Origin: Warburgia ugandensis
Taxonomy: Eukaryota > Streptophyta > Magnoliopsida > Canellales > Canellaceae
NCBI GenBank assembly: GCA_035236585.1
Contig: CP141132.1
Coordinates: 19,877,945-19,941,944, forward strand
Direction: 5' to 3'
DNA length: 64,000 nt
Position numbers and translations under genes: made by a program. A model generated the notes under the pieces. The model was not told the origin of the DNA, searched no databases, and saw only the letters and a list, made by a program, of their open reading frames with translations. Below, in pieces: positions 10,387-25,300 of the stretch (position 1 is its first letter; each line of letters begins with the position of its first letter).

Positions 10387-13300
10387 GTATGTTTCTGGGC
10401 CTTGCAGATATCCTGATAGAATTGCAATCTGATGCATGACTATTCATGAATTCCGACAGCAATGCAGCAAAATAGAATAATTGCTCACCCACATTGTGAG
10501 ATTGAGTTCGTAGGAAGACTAGTCTCAGACAGATTAAATTAGAGAATTGAAATTTGAATCGTAGGAGCTTGGTATAAAAGTGAAGAAAGATCCCAGATGG
10601 AAATGAATCAGAAACTCCATTTACCTTTAAGTGTTATCTTAGTAATCAACCTTATGAGTCTTAAGAGAGCAAGTCATTGGGTGAGTAGGCATATTGGGAA
10701 ATTGCACGCGACAAACCATCCTAATCTGTGGTTAACAGGGAAGGAGTCTGGAATTCGTATCTCCAACACTTGGTTAGACTGATACAAGTTTTTAGAGAAA
10801 AATGTACCGACACCCTTGGAACTACCTCGTATCAATTTGATTCCAATCAGTAGGCTATCAGAACTACCAAATTTTCATCCCTTAGACCCCTTTCATCCCA
10901 CTTCCATTAGAAAAACCAACAGAATCGCCATTAGGGCCCACAAACTATTATTTTATTAAATTTTCCCATAATTTTTTCAAATAAAAAGTAAATGATAGTA
11001 AAAAAAATGGAAAAAGAAGAAGAAAGAAAGGCCAAGTGGCAAAATTCCTAATACACCCAAAATTTTTTTTAGCAATTGCCGATACCCAATCCTCCATTCT
11101 CCTTCATCAAGTGTCACAAATTCATTTAGTCCAAAAGTTTTTAAATTTTTTCTCACTACTTCTAACAATGGTTATTTTATGCCTTCTCCTTGCCCTTTTA
11201 GAGCCTTCGACTTAGATCAACTCACTCCTAACTAGTGCTATCTTCAACATCCTCATTTTGTTAACACTCGTTCTATGATTATGTTGTTGTTTAACTCCCT
11301 AACACTTTGATTCATAGAGTATGATTGGCCTTACAACCATCTTATAAAAATTTTCTTTCAGTTTGAGTGGTACTTGTTGATTATACAAAACTTCACAGGC
11401 ATATCTCCCTTTGTTCTAATCCACTTGCATTCTCTGGTAACATCCCCCTTAATCACTCGTTTCTCATTAATTATCAATCCCAAGTATCGAAAATAGTCTT
11501 TTTGGGAGACTTCTTGGTTGTGCTTCACTCCCACTCCTCTCATTGTTAAAATTGCATTCTATACACTCTGTCTTAGTTAGGCTAATTTTAAACATTTAGA
11601 CTCCATAGCCTCTGTCAAAAACTCTAGCTTTGTATATACAAATAAAATGCACCATAGAATCGCCTAGTGCAATTGTTTTGTTAACTCGTCCATAATTAAT
11701 ATGAAAATGTACAAGCTCAATGCAGATCCTTAGTGCAATCCTATAATAATTTGAAAGTCATCAGTCTCTCCTCTAATAATCTTTACATTTGTTACGACTC
11801 GCTCATACATATCTTTAATTATGTCTATATACCTTTGTGAAACTCTTTTTCATCTAACAACCACATATTAACTCTGTGAGGGCCATATAATAAGTTTTTC
11901 TAAATCAATAAAAATCATGTGGGGGTCCTTCCTCCTATCCTTATACTTTTCTATCAATTGTCTAAGTAGGAAATAGATTCCATCGCACACCTCCTAAGCA
12001 TGAAAGCAAATTGGTTTTTTAATATACTATATGTCATAACCTCTTCTCATTCACTGTTTTCCAAAGTTTCATGGTATGACTCATAAGTTTGATTCCAAAA
12101 TAATGAGTGTAACTTTGTATGTCTCCTTTATTCTTATAAATTGGTACTATAAAGCTTTTCCTCCATTTGACATTTTCTTTAAATTTACAATTTTATTAAA
12201 CAAATTTTTCAACAAAAATACTATAGTATCTCCCATATACTTTCAAACCTCTATTGGTATATCATCGTACCCAGGACCTTTCTTGATTTTATCTTTTTTA
12301 AGGCCTCTTTCACTTTAGGTGTCCTACTGCTATGGTTATATTTATATAGTCCAACATCATTTGGGTTTATGGCTCTTTCAATCTCTATATTCTTACAGCA
12401 ATTATCATTTAGAAAATTTTGAAAGTAACTTTCCCACCTTTGATTGATCTCATCATCTTTGACTAGTGTCCATTGGTTATCAATTTCAATACATTTAAGT
12501 GGTCTAACTCCTTACTTTTCTATTCTCTTATTTTTTAGAGTTTGAACACATCTTTCTCACTTTCTCTTGACCCTCACCTAATATAAAGATCATCTTATGT
12601 CTTGAGTTTAGCTTCACTTATTACTCTCTTAACAACCTTTTTAGCATTCTTATATTGGTTAAAGTTTTCATTATTTCTAGTCGTACATCATGCTTTAAAA
12701 CATAGACATTTCTATTTAATATCTTTTTTTACTTTTTTACTTTACCACCAAGTTTCATTTACTAATGGCCTTTTACCTTTTAGGTACTTCTAAACCATCT
12801 TTTGCCACTTTCTTAATAGACTTGACCATATTGGTCCATATGATTTTTACCTCTTTTCTATTGTTCCACTTTCCTTCTACCATCAACTTGTTTATGAGTG
12901 ATGCTATCTTCTATTCTTTTAAATTGTACGACTTAGTTTTGAACATCTATTAAGTTCATTTCCTTTCTTCTATCTCTTAATATAAATACTCATAACCATT
13001 AACCTATCGTGTGGTTAAACTCTCACCAGATACTGCCTTACAATTCTTACACATTGATCTTTCGGTATTCCTAAGTTGAAAAAAGTATATTTGGCTTTTA
13101 TATATTCCACTTTTAAAAGTTAGTCAGTGTTCATCCATCTTCTTTTTGTGTTTGCTAGAGCTAGATTATATGCCAAAGCAAAATCAAGTATAGCTTTCCT
13201 TGTCTCATTTCTTTCTCCAACATCACACTAACAATGTACCCTATCATATACTTCCTTTTCTTTTTCTATATGATCATTTAAGTATGCTTCTATGAATACC

Positions 13301-16300
13301 CTTATGTTTGGAAATTTCTTGCATTGCTCCCTCCTTATCTTCCTAAAACTTTTTCTTCATTTTATCTTCCAACTCTACCTATGGGCCGTATACATGTATA
13401 ACATTTATGTTCTTCTCATAGAATAAGTTTTATTAATAGAATTCTATCACCAATTCTTTTAACATCTACAGCTTCAACATTTAATTTTTTATCCATCAAT
13501 GTCCCTAAGTTAGTTTTAACCCCTTTTTCCTTGATTTCTTAGACACAACTATATTAACTCTCATATATTTCATTGTATCTACTAATTTCATACTCTTATA
13601 TGTCGATGTGCTTATATTCCACACGGCGATATGAATCTTATTCTCTTAAGCTAGTCTCTTTACCCTTGCGTATCTAAAATAACATAGGAGCCCCTGCTCA
13701 CTTCTTGCTGCACTTGGGTTCTCATGCAGTGCATCTCTTATAAGGGGATGCTCAATTAGCCCTTGGCTATTTCCCCTTGCACTGGGATCTAATGTAGCAC
13801 ATTGCTTATAATGGAATGCCATAGTAGCCCTTGCTCATTTTCTACTACATCCAGGCTTTGATGCAGTGGGTTACTTATGGGAAACGCCCTAGTTTGAGAA
13901 AATATCTTAGTCTTTGATTCATGTCATCAGATTTGCCAAAAGATTTTACGCTGACTAGCAACAAGATGCAGTCCTCCTTTAGCCAGGGTTGGGATCGGCC
14001 GTGAGACCATAAAACCACACGAAAGGTCTCTATTCTCTATCGAAGGATGGCTAACTCAACACAAATCGATGCGTACAAGCTAATATTGAGAGCAATGACA
14101 AGAGTTGCAGTAGCCGTAGCCTTCCTGTTCCCATACATGGCCATCACTGCAAGCGAGTTAATCTCTCTCTCTCTGCAGATTTGGCCGGCTGGGGAAGGTC
14201 GGGTCTTTTTGTCATTTTAGATTTTTAAATTTCCTTGTTTATTTCTTTTATTTAAAAACGTATGACAAAAGATAAGAAAAAAATGAAATATGGGACCCAA
14301 ATGCCAATTCGGTTAGTATTTTAACGAAGTGAATAGAAGGGGTGTAACCGATGAAAATGGAGTAGGTTTTGTAGCACTACTGATGAGTGGAGCGGTCAAA
14401 CTGATATGAAGTGGTAGTTCGAGCGCGTCCGTACATTTTCCCTAGATTTTACATGAAAATTTTAATTTCTAACCAAGCTAAATGTTTAGGCAGATGGAAC
14501 TGAGATTTGCCATGCAAACTCAAAAAATTTTGTTTGGTCCCTGATCAAACTGAAGATTGGTTCAGAGAAGAAGTAATGATAGCTGCTGGTCATGCAATCC
14601 CGTGACACTACTGTTTTAAATGGTAGACAAAGAATTTTGGAAAGAGTATCTTCAAGAAAGTAGAACATCCAAGTAATCCTCTAGAGTTGTCCTATACAAG
14701 AGCATGCACTAACGCCAACGCTACAAAAAAGAGGGCATAGACTTTCAAGATGCCATGTACCGGAGTCACAGATAAAGGTTTGCCTTTCTGTGAGATGCTT
14801 CTGAAACGTACAAACAAGGTGTATTAGCTACTAATAAAAACATGAAAAGAAATACCTCCAACTGAATCTTTTACAATGATCCTCCTGTCTAAATCTAATT
14901 GCCTCATGGAAACTACATGGTACCAAGAAGTTCAAAAGAACAGGAACGAGAACTCCAAAGACAATCAGAAGAAAAGAAAGTCGAGTCTTCAGCACATTTC
15001 CCTGGTACAAGTGATGGGCCTGAAGAGGTAGGTGCTTTGGGTGATTCCATGTAGAATGGGAACAGCAAGTAGACATAAAGGTGCAAAGGAAATCAACCGG
15101 GAAAAACTATGAAGTTTACCCCTTGCAGATGTAAACATACAACCATAAGGAAACAAAACATTAGTTCAATAGATGACATTTGCCCAAAGTGGAGGTAGTC
15201 TGAAGATCAGGTAACATTGCATTTGCGCATGCATTCTTAAGGCATTGGATTGTGTTGCTGGGCATCAAGGAATATGTTGTAGAGTGCCTCATCTGGCTGC
15301 ACATCCTCATCTTAGAAGATAATGCTCTTACACAAAGAAAGTTCGTCAAATACACAGGCTTATGGTTTTCCCCAGAATGAATCAACTGAGACCAAGCAAC
15401 AATGTCATACCAAGTTGCCAGAGAAGTTCTAGTAGAAAGAGTGGACGAAATATAAGCTTCAGTCCCTAGCTGCCTTGGTTTCTTATAGTATATAGTGTTT
15501 TGTCTGCAGGCTGCTGTTATTTTTCTTTATAAATACTAACGACCTTCTGGTTTCTGATAGGTAAATGAATACTCATCTTTAAAAGATGGTCTTCTATACT
15601 CGTGGGGAGAACTGACTCCTGGGTCCCTTTTTGCACGTCTCGGTGGTCTGTGGTTCGTAGCTTTCACAGTTCTGGGAGCCCCAATTGCAGCAGCAAGCTT
15701 TAACCCTTCTAGGGTACGTGTAAAGTATGATTTATCCTGTTATAAGTGCCTCAATCGCTTTAACTAATCACAGATTAGTAGGAACAGTCAATCATTTATA
15801 ACTTTTAGTATGAGGATTTACAGAGATGCTCACTTTCATGGATTCTGAAAGGTTCACGAGATTCTAAAATTGGCTTGTAATTTGTCATCTTTTCTTTCTT
15901 TGAAATGGATTACACAGCTAGATTTGTTTCCAGTAGAATCTAAAGCATAATAGAGTCAGGACTGGAAGTAGAAATCCTAGGACGGCTGGGAAGCAAATAG
16001 TGGCTTGCAATACAACATGGAGTTTCAGAAGAACATTTGTCACTTTATAACATTCCCTGAAAGAGGCTGATGCTACAAAGATCAGGTGAAGATAAATTAA
16101 CTTTATTGATTATCCAACATTCAGAATAAATTGTCCTAATCCCGCTGTATGACAATAATATCAAATGCCACAACTTCTATTGCTTCTCCATCCTTGTAGC
16201 ATTCCGTACATTTTTAATATTGATACATTTCTTGACTGAGGTAAATGAAATACAGATGGGTTGGTGCACACACATGCAAAAGCTATCATTCTTCAAGGTC

Positions 16301-19300
16301 GTCTGGGTTATGTTTGGTGGTACTACCATTTCTTCCAGGCTCAATTTTGTAATTTCGCCACAAATGAAGGGAACTTTTGGATGCTGCATTTTATCCAGAA
16401 ACAAATGAAGAAATATATTGCTTCCATATTTAGGCTTGAAGGTTACAATAGACTTGTGCTCCAGCGTGAAACTTTCACTGATCTAACCTATTTTCTTGGC
16501 AAAATGCAGGAGCCTCTGAGATTTGTGCTAGCTGCTGGAGCTGGAACTATTTTCCTGGTATCACTAGTAGTCTTGAGGATATATCTGGTAGCTTTCATTC
16601 TCTTTCTTTTGTGGGGTAACTTTCTTTTATTTTTTTTATCTTGTGTTACCTTTTCTGGATGGAATCTCTGCTACTGACTCAACGAATGGGAATGGACAAT
16701 TCAATGAAAGTTTTATTTCACCTTCTAGAATACGTATGATATATATGTGGTGTAACATCACCCTCCCCTAGCAGTGTCACCTTGTCCTCAAGGTGGAAAG
16801 AGAGAAATTGAGTATCTAAGACAGTATATAGTTCCCAAGTATTGTCACATTCAAGTAGATGCTTCCACTTCACCAAGACTTCCTTCTGACCATTCAACAA
16901 GATTCTGATCTTTTTGATAGCTTCTGGTTGAACGACGAGCTCCAACTCATCTGTCAAACCAGGAGGTAGGGGCTGAGCGTGGGCAGAGTTTGACAAGGAC
17001 TGTTTGAGTTGGGAAACATGGTAGACAGGATGGATTCGGGTAGTGGGTGGTAAATCCAAATGATATGCCACTTCTCCCATGCGTTCCAGCACTGGATAAG
17101 GGCCATAGAACCTGGGGCTTAGCTTCTCATTCGGTCTCTTTGCCAACTTCTTGAACTTAAAAAGGTTGTAATTTCAGAAAGACCAGTTCACCAATTTTAA
17201 ACGGAACATCCCTACTTTTTTTGTCTGCTTGAGACTTCATTCTAGCTTGGGCGACCAGTATGTTATCTTTTAATTCTTGTAAGATAACATTCCTATCCCG
17301 GAGTTGTTGATTGACTGCCTCCACCACCTTCATCAGAGAGGCATAGTAAAGTGGGTGGTTCCTGTCTGTAAAGGGCCTTGAACAGGGTCATTCTAGCAGC
17401 ACTCTAAAAGATAGTGTTATACTAGAATTCTGCTCAGGGTATCCACCTGGGCCACTGCATAGGATGATTTGAAGTGAAGCAATGTAAATAGGTCTCTAGG
17501 CATCAATTGACCACTTTGGTTTGTCCATCCATTTGCAGGTGATAGGCAGTGCTCATTGTTAGCACCGTCCTAGATAGCTTGAGTAGCTTTGTCCAAAACT
17601 AACTGATAAAGAGGCGATTCCTATCAGATATTATTGAACAGGGATACCCATGTAACCGGACTATCTCTTTAGCAAAGAGAGTAACAACATCTTGAGTAGT
17701 AAATGGATGTCCTAAGGCCAGGAGATGACTGTATTTAGAGAGGCGGTCCACCACCACAAGGATTGTATCCACGCCCTGTGTTTTGGGTGAGCCCCTAATA
17801 AAATCCATGGATAGGTCATCCCAAACTTGATCAGGGATAGGTAGGGGTTGAAGAAGTCCCCCTAGTTTCAACACTTGATCTTTATTTCTTTAACATGTGT
17901 AGCAGGTAGCCACAAACTTCTGGACATCCCTCTTCATTCCATTCCAAAACACAATATTGGATAGACTCTTGAATGTAGGAAAGAATCCCAAAGGTCCGCC
18001 AGCTGGGGTTGAATGGAATTTAGTAAGTAAGGTGGGAATTCTAGGAGAAGTCTTCGGGATGACCAACCTACCTTGGAACAGTAAACATCCATTTCTCAAT
18101 GAGAATCTGATATGACTACTTAGATCAACTAGAAGGTCCTGCATTATAGATCTAAGGCTCTCATTCTGTTGGGTCTCCTCTTCTAGTCCTGATAACCCCT
18201 GGCACTGGGTAGTAGAGAGGGCCATCAGATTGTACTCTGTAATAGCATTTAAACTTGCTAGTGAAACCTCTCGGGGCATAGAGAAATTGCAAGGAGTGCC
18301 AACGTCAGCCTTCCAAGAAAGAGCGTTCGCCACTTTATTCTAATTCCCTGGCTTGTACTGGTGATTAGTTTGATTAGCCATTTTTGCTGTTCATTGTTAA
18401 GTACTCGTTGATCTAGTAGGAACTGAAGGCTTCTATGATCTATTCGGATAGTGAATCGCCAGCCCAATAGGTAGTGATGCTACTTCTGTATTGCTAGCGC
18501 CATTGCCATAAGTTCCCTTTAGTAAACTGACTTAGACTAGGCGCAGGGGGCAAGAGCTTGACTGAAGAAGGCAATGGGTCGCCCTTCTTGCATGAGGACG
18601 GCCCCAATTCCCTTACCCGAAGCATCAGTTTCCAGAACAAACGGTATATTGAAATCAGGAATGGCCAGCACTGGAACAGAAGTCAGAGCCCTTTTAGACT
18701 AGGCGCAGGGGGCAAGAGCTTGATTGAAGAAGGCAATGGGTCGCCCTTCTTGCATGAGGACGGCCCCAATTCCCTTGCCCAAAGCATCAGTTTCCAGAAC
18801 AAACGGTTTATTGAAATTAGGAATGGCCAGCACTGGAATAGAAGTCAGAGCCCTTTTTAACTCATTGGACGCTACCTGTGCCTCAGGAGTCCATTTGAAA
18901 CTGTCCTTCTTAAGTAGGTTGGTAAGTGGCGCCACGATTATTCCGTAGTTTTTGGCGAATTTGCAGTAATAACCCGTGAGGCCCAAAAATCTACATAGTG
19001 CTCTGACATCTTGTGGAACAGGCCAGCTGAGCATGCTTTCTACCTCAGAGTTTTCAGCCGCCACCCCTCCTGCTGAAATCACATGGCCTAAGTACTCCAA
19101 TATAGGTTGTGCAAAACAACATTTCTTTTTATTAACAACTAGTTTATGAGATCCCAAAATCCATAGGATGGTGGTTAAGTGTTCCAAATGCAGATCTATA
19201 TTAGCACTATTAACCAGTATGTCATAAAAAAAAAACAAGAACAAACTTACGGAGATGCTGACAGAAAATGTCATTCATAAGAGATTGGAAGGTGGACGGG

Positions 19301-22300
19301 GCATTTGTCAAGCCGAAGGGCATGACCAGAAATTTGTATTGACCTTCATCTGTCCTGAACGTGGTTTTAGCAACATCTTCTTCCTTGATATGGATTTGGT
19401 AGTAACCTGATTGGAGATCTAGCTTGGAGAAGATAGTGGCCCCTCCCAAGAAATTTATTGGGGATAGTGATCTTGTTTAAGGCCCGATAGTCGACGTAGA
19501 AATGCCAACTCTCGTCCTTCTTCCTAACCAATAATACAGGGAATGAGTAGGGGCTTGTGCTAGATCGAATAATGCTAACTTCCCATAATCCCTTGATGAT
19601 CCGTTCGATCTCGTTTTTCTGATAGTGTGGGTATTGATAAGGTCAAATATTAGGGGGTGGGACACTGTCATGGACCCGAATGGCGTGATCATGTGCGCAA
19701 CTGATCGGTAATTGCAGTGGTTGATCAAAGATATGGGAGTATTGTGCCAGGAGGGTCGTCACTCGGGGATGACTCATGGGTCCCTGAGGCTCATTATCGA
19801 GCTGTAACCCCTGATATTCAATCACGTAATTCTCACCAATGCTGGGTATGAGATGCTGCAAGGAGTTGAGAGAGAGCGAAGACCTCGACAATGAGGGATC
19901 ACCCTTGATGGTTACACACTTGCCCTGCACTGAGAATTGCATAGTAAGCTCGTGGTAATTGGCTGAAACCTCTCTGAGGGTTTGTAGCCATGCCATTCCG
20001 AGGACAATATCGGTTCCACTTAGGTTGAAGAGGTGGAAATGATGCTAGATCACTAACCCTGGCAGAAGCAGAACTACATCTTGGCAAACTCCATCTCCCC
20101 TGACACAATGTCCATCCCCCACCTGGATGCTGAAGGGTTTGGTGTCAGTCACTGGCAGGTGCAGCTTGGCAACTAGTTTCCGAGCAATAAAGTTGTGTGA
20201 CGCCCGGTGTTGACTAGAACCACCACCTCTCAATGAACTAGATATCCCCTCAGCTTCATGACGTCGACGACGGAAATTCCAACAATCGCTTGCATTGAGA
20301 GCTCCAATCAGGTTGCCTCCTCTTCACGTGGAGTAGCTTCGTTTGTGGTTGGGGTTTCTCTGAACTCAGATTTGTCTTCCTCCTCAGCCAGAATCAGCAC
20401 TTGTAGTTGACGATTTTTGCATCGGTGTCCTAGTGAATACTTCTCGTCGTACCAGAAACATAGTCCAGGGGTCTGTTTCTGTTGGAGCTCCAGTTCGGAC
20501 AGTCGCCAGAAAGAATCACATCGGCCCAGAAAAGGTTCGGCAGCGCGGGTGGACCGTTCTCCCCTGGACCCTGTTTCCTTTGTCGTCTCTAATGGTCTAG
20601 TTAGGGTTTGGGGAAAATTATGAATTTGCCCCTGTTGGCCGGTTTCTTAGACTGGGCTCTTTACTGAAGAGCCGTGGACGCCCAGCAACTTGAGCCTAAG
20701 TCCGCTTCTCTTTCCATGGGCCCTAACTTGATCGAGGGCCGCATTTTTCTCCTCCACCTTCTGGGCCAAATCCATAAGCCCAATTAAGGAGGCAGGCCGG
20801 AACATCTTCACCTTAGCCTTAAGGTCTTCTCAAAGCCCATTGAGAAAAGCCCCTTTCAACAGATCATCTGGCAGATCCACCAGAGGGTTCGACATCAGCT
20901 CGAACTCCCGGCGATAGTCGACGACGGAGGATTCTTGCAGCAGTGCCAGCAGTGCCTCATAGTCGTTGTCAGATTGTGATGGTTGGAATCTCTGGAGGGC
21001 AGTCCGAAACAAGAGCCACGATCGGATCGGAGTACGGGCGTTTGTCCAAAGAAATCAATGGAGGGCTTCTCCCTTTAGACAGACTGACGTAGCCGTCACT
21101 CCCCCCTTTTTAACTTCCCCCCCTAACCGTATAACCACCTGCCTCTTATATTCGTATAACAACCTGATTCCCCTCAATCATCTACCAACAGACTCGTGTA
21201 ACATCCCTTTGTGTAGTACCTGCCTTCTTTTTCTAGAATAGGTATGATATATTGGTGGTGTAACATATTGCTTTGTGTAAATAGCCTCTTGCACATACTG
21301 TAGGCCCTTGTAGTCCGCCCCTTCCCCGAACCCTGCATATGCAGGAGCTTCATGCACTGGGCTGCCCTTTTTTTTATATTGCTTCTAATCCAATTTCCAC
21401 CAAAGAAAGAGCATATTTATTTAAATTAAATTGACATAAATATCAACTTACTCTGGAGAAGCAACCAAAGACTTGTTTGAAAATTAAATATTCTCACTTG
21501 TTCATAAAAGTTGTGAAGGCCACCACATTCGTCTGGAATTCAGATATCAAGTGCTGGTTTGAGAAATAGGATAGTTCTCTACCTTTAAAAACTATAACCA
21601 TTTCGTTCCACAATATCTTATCTTTCCAAGCTGGGGGGATGTCTCTTTTTTTTATAACTATAGTACTCAGCATATGCACGTCCAAATTCATGCCAGAAGG
21701 AAGAGAGAGAGAGAGATTAGAAACTATGAGATATGAATATGGCATACATTTTATAGAATATAGAAACTATGTAGTTAAAGGTGCGAGGCGTATCGAGGTG
21801 CAAAGGGGTGCGCTTGGAGCCTGGGGGGCCTAGGCGCGCGCCTGGAGCCTGAGGCGCAAAATTATATTTTTCATAATTAAAAATTAGCTAAAAAATGCTA
21901 AAAATACAAAAAAAGCATGAAAAATACAGCATACATGAAGACACAAGCATGGGAAAGCTATATGTGTATAAGAATAGGTATTAACTAATAAATATAAATA
22001 AAACAATTTTTTTCTAATTTTTGTAAGTTTTATTTTTGGAAAAATTGAACAAAATAACATTACAATACAAAAAAAGCATGAAAAGTACATCATACATGAA
22101 GATACAAGCATGAGTAAGCTATATATGTGGATAAGAATAGGTATTAACTAATAAATATAAAAAAGAACAATTTTTTCCTAATTTTTGTAACTTTGTTTTT
22201 CAGAAAAATTAAAAAAATAACCCTAAATTACAAAAAAAAGATGAAAAAATTATCACACATGAAGACGCAAGCATGGGAAAGCTATATATATGTGGATAGA

Positions 22301-25300
22301 AATATGTTTCAATGAAGAAATACAAAAAAACGACGACTCTTTTTATTTCCGCAACTGATTTTTTTAGAAAAACAATAAAAAACCTAAAAACAAACTCAAA
22401 TCTAGAGCAAAGAAGTATAAAACTCAAATGGAATGTTTTCTTATACATATAGAACTAAAACCCATCAAGATCTATGGAAAATAGTTAACAAAAAAAAAAA
22501 ATATTTGAAAAAACAGTACTGGTTTTTACGTTTTTTTACAGAAACTGTATACAAATGCTAAAATTCGTAAATCCATACCTTTTTTTGCTTAGATCTGTGA
22601 AAGATCAAAGAGGAATGGTCGTTTTCACCTTCTCAATAGGTTGGAAGATTGAAATTAGGGTTGGAAGGTGAAAAACCAAAAAAAAGAAACGACATTTATA
22701 TGTTACCGGGTAAGTGGTCTGCGCCTGGAGTCGGGGGAGCACCTGAAAGGTGCACCCAGGCGCGCCTAGGCGACTGCGCTTCATTTCCTCTGCGCCTGGC
22801 ACTCTCCCAGGCACTTACCCGTCGACTTGCGCCTAGGCGCGCCTTTAACTACATAGTATAGAAACTGTAATATCTTTTGAATCCAGCATCTTTATTTATT
22901 GCATAGATATCTAAATTCCACACACCAATGTGTTTAAATTATCTACACCAAGCTCCACAATATTATGTTTCATATAGCTCTAAACAATTGATACCCATAT
23001 GACATTTTAATTATGAATTATGGTTTCTCCGAAGCTGTTTAGTATCTAGACAATAAACCCCAATTATCCTGAGTATTGCTATTAGTATATTATCTGTACA
23101 TTATCTTTAGTAAACTTAACTATTATTCTTAGCCTCTTACTTTTCATGATTTCATCTAGTTGGCTATATCTGTTGTTACATTAATGCCTATTTATTAAAA
23201 GATTGTTATTCATTTGTATTACTAGGGATGGAGTTATGTTGGTGATAGACTTCTATCAGCAGTGGTACCTTATGAAGAAACAGGATGGTATGACGGACAA
23301 ATGTGGGTGAAACCACCAGAGGTAAGCATGGACTTTATACACTAGTAACTAACACAGTGAATCAAATATGTATTTATAGAATCTGTTCATGGAAACCCTT
23401 GGCCTTACATGTCGAAAATGAATGCAGTGGTTCCACTAGTTTAAACATTTAAAATAATGACCTGAGAAAAAGCCCTGCCGATCATACAAAACTCCAGATG
23501 CACATCTCCATTTGTTCCAACCCACTTGGGGTCTCTAGGTAACCTCTCTCTCAATCTTTCCACTCTCATGAATCATTGATCTTAAGTACCGAAAGTGGTC
23601 TTTTATGGGGACTTCTTGGTTATCAATCTTAGCTGGTGTTCCACTCCTAATCTCCTTGCTAAAATTGCATCCCATATATTTTATCTTAGTTTGGCTAATT
23701 TTAAATCCTTTAAATTCTAATGCTTCTCTCCATAACTTTAGCTGTGCTTGTGCCCTCCCTTGCCTCATAAAGTAAGACTATATCATCTACAAATAGCATG
23801 CACTATGAAATCTCCCCATGCAAATGTTTTGTTAACTCATCCATAACCAAAGTGAAAAGGTATGGGTTCAATATCGATCCTTGGTGTAATCCTACAGTGA
23901 CAGGAAAATCACTGGTCTCACTAGTGGTCTTAACATTTGTTACCACTCTCTCATACATATATTTAATTATGCCTATATATTACTGCAAAAACCCCTTTCT
24001 CGCTTAACACCCTCTATATTAACTCTCTAGGGAATCTATCATAAGCTTTCTCTAAGTTGATAAAGACCATGTGGAGGTCTTTCTTCCTCTCCCTATATTT
24101 CTCTATCAATTGTCTTAGTAAGAAAATGGCTTCCATGGTAGACCTCCCAGGCATGAAACTAAACTGGTTCTTCGATATACTTGTTTCATGCTGTAGCCTT
24201 TTCTCAATCACTCTTTCAAAAAGCTTCATAGTGTGGCTCATAAGTTTGATCCCCCGATAATTAGTGCAGCTCTGTATGTCTCCTTTATTCTTATAAATTG
24301 TTACAATTGAGCTTTTCCTCCATTCATCTGGAATTTTCTTTGATTTTATAATCTTGTTAAACAACTTGGTTAACTAAACTACTCTAGTATCTCCCATACG
24401 CTTCCCAACCTCTATTAGTATACCACCGGGCCCCATGACCTTTCTTGATTTCATGTTTTTCAAGGCCTCTTTCACTTCAGGTATTCTAATCCTACGTTCA
24501 TATCTATAATGTCTAATGTTATTTAGGTTTATAGTATTTTCAATCATTTTAGAGCCATTGTCATTTAACAATTTTTGAAAGTAAGTTTCAAACCTATGTT
24601 TGATCTCATCAGCTTTGACTTATACCCTTTGATCATCACTTCTAATGCACCTAACATGATTTAAGTCCTTACTCTTCTGTTCTCTTATTTTTGTAAGTTT
24701 AAACACATCTTTCTCACCTTCTCATGATCCTAGTCTACTATAAAGGTCATCATATGCCTTAAGTTTAGCCTCACTTACTATTTTCTTAGCAACCCTTTTA
24801 GCATTCTTATACTGTTCATAGTTTTCATTATTCCTAGTCTTTTGTCATGCTTTAAAATACACCCGTTTTTCTTTAATAACTTTTTGCATTGTTTCACTCC
24901 ACCACCATGTTTCCTTTACTAATTACCTTTTAACTTTAGATATTCCTAAGATATATTTTGCCACTTTCTTAATGAACTCAGCCATATTAGTCCATATGGT
25001 GTTTACTTCTGTTTCATTGTCCCAATTTCCTTCTACCATCAGCTTATTTGTGAATGAGGTTATTTTCTCTCCTTTTAAGTTCTACCACTTAGTTTTTAGA
25101 TACTTATTAAATTCATTTCCTTTCTTCCATCTTTTAATATAGATATCCATAATCATTAAACTATATTGTGAGGTTAAACTCTCACTGGCTATCACCTTAC
25201 AATCCTTTCGCATTGATCTTTCTGTATTTTTAAGTAGAAAAAGTTTATTTGGCTTTTAATGAAGTCCACTTTTAAAGGTTATTAAGTGTTCATCCCTCTT

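Larger units (their letters stand above)
10789..14452. mobile_element. MULE-like long-TIR element in intron 1, carrying a nested RTE
   Basis: Inverted arms of roughly 170-250 bases begin at about 10794 (GAGAAAAATGTACCGAC) and end at about 14452 (inverted: GGGAAAATGTACGGACGCG). Matching inner blocks include GAACTACC, ATCAGTTTGA/ATCAATTTGA and CATTTTCATCGG/AATTTTCATCCC. Long, GGGAAAA-starting TIRs suggest a Mutator-like non-autonomous element. The flanks show a degenerate 8-9 base duplication (AGTTTTTA versus AGATTTTA). Without the nested LINE it would be about 0.75 kb. No transposase is present. Confidence 0.5.
16718..21265 (-). mobile_element. Reina-like Ty3/gypsy chromovirus relic in intron 3
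   Basis: The minus strand gives gag, protease, RT, RNase H, integrase and a chromodomain-like tail in order. The 5' LTR starts at 21265 with TGTTACACCACC, and the 3' LTR starts at about 16757 with TGTTACACCACA next to a polypurine tract (TAGGGGAGGGTGA, minus strand). Only about 35 bases of the 3' LTR match, so it is truncated. The left part of gag and the primer-binding region appear deleted, because the LTR-like sequence meets gag at about 21085. The integrase tail ([19 protein letters not shown]) is of the Reina/chromovirus type. All frames carry lesions. Confidence 0.85.

Noticed and set aside
16261..16677. 138-codon plus-strand open frame covering exon 3
   Set aside because: Only 16510-16587 fits the gene with proper splice sites and family motifs; the rest is intron read-through.
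18558..18860. 100-codon plus-strand frame with an internal repeat
   Set aside because: It is the antisense shadow of the duplicated RNase H segment of the Reina element.
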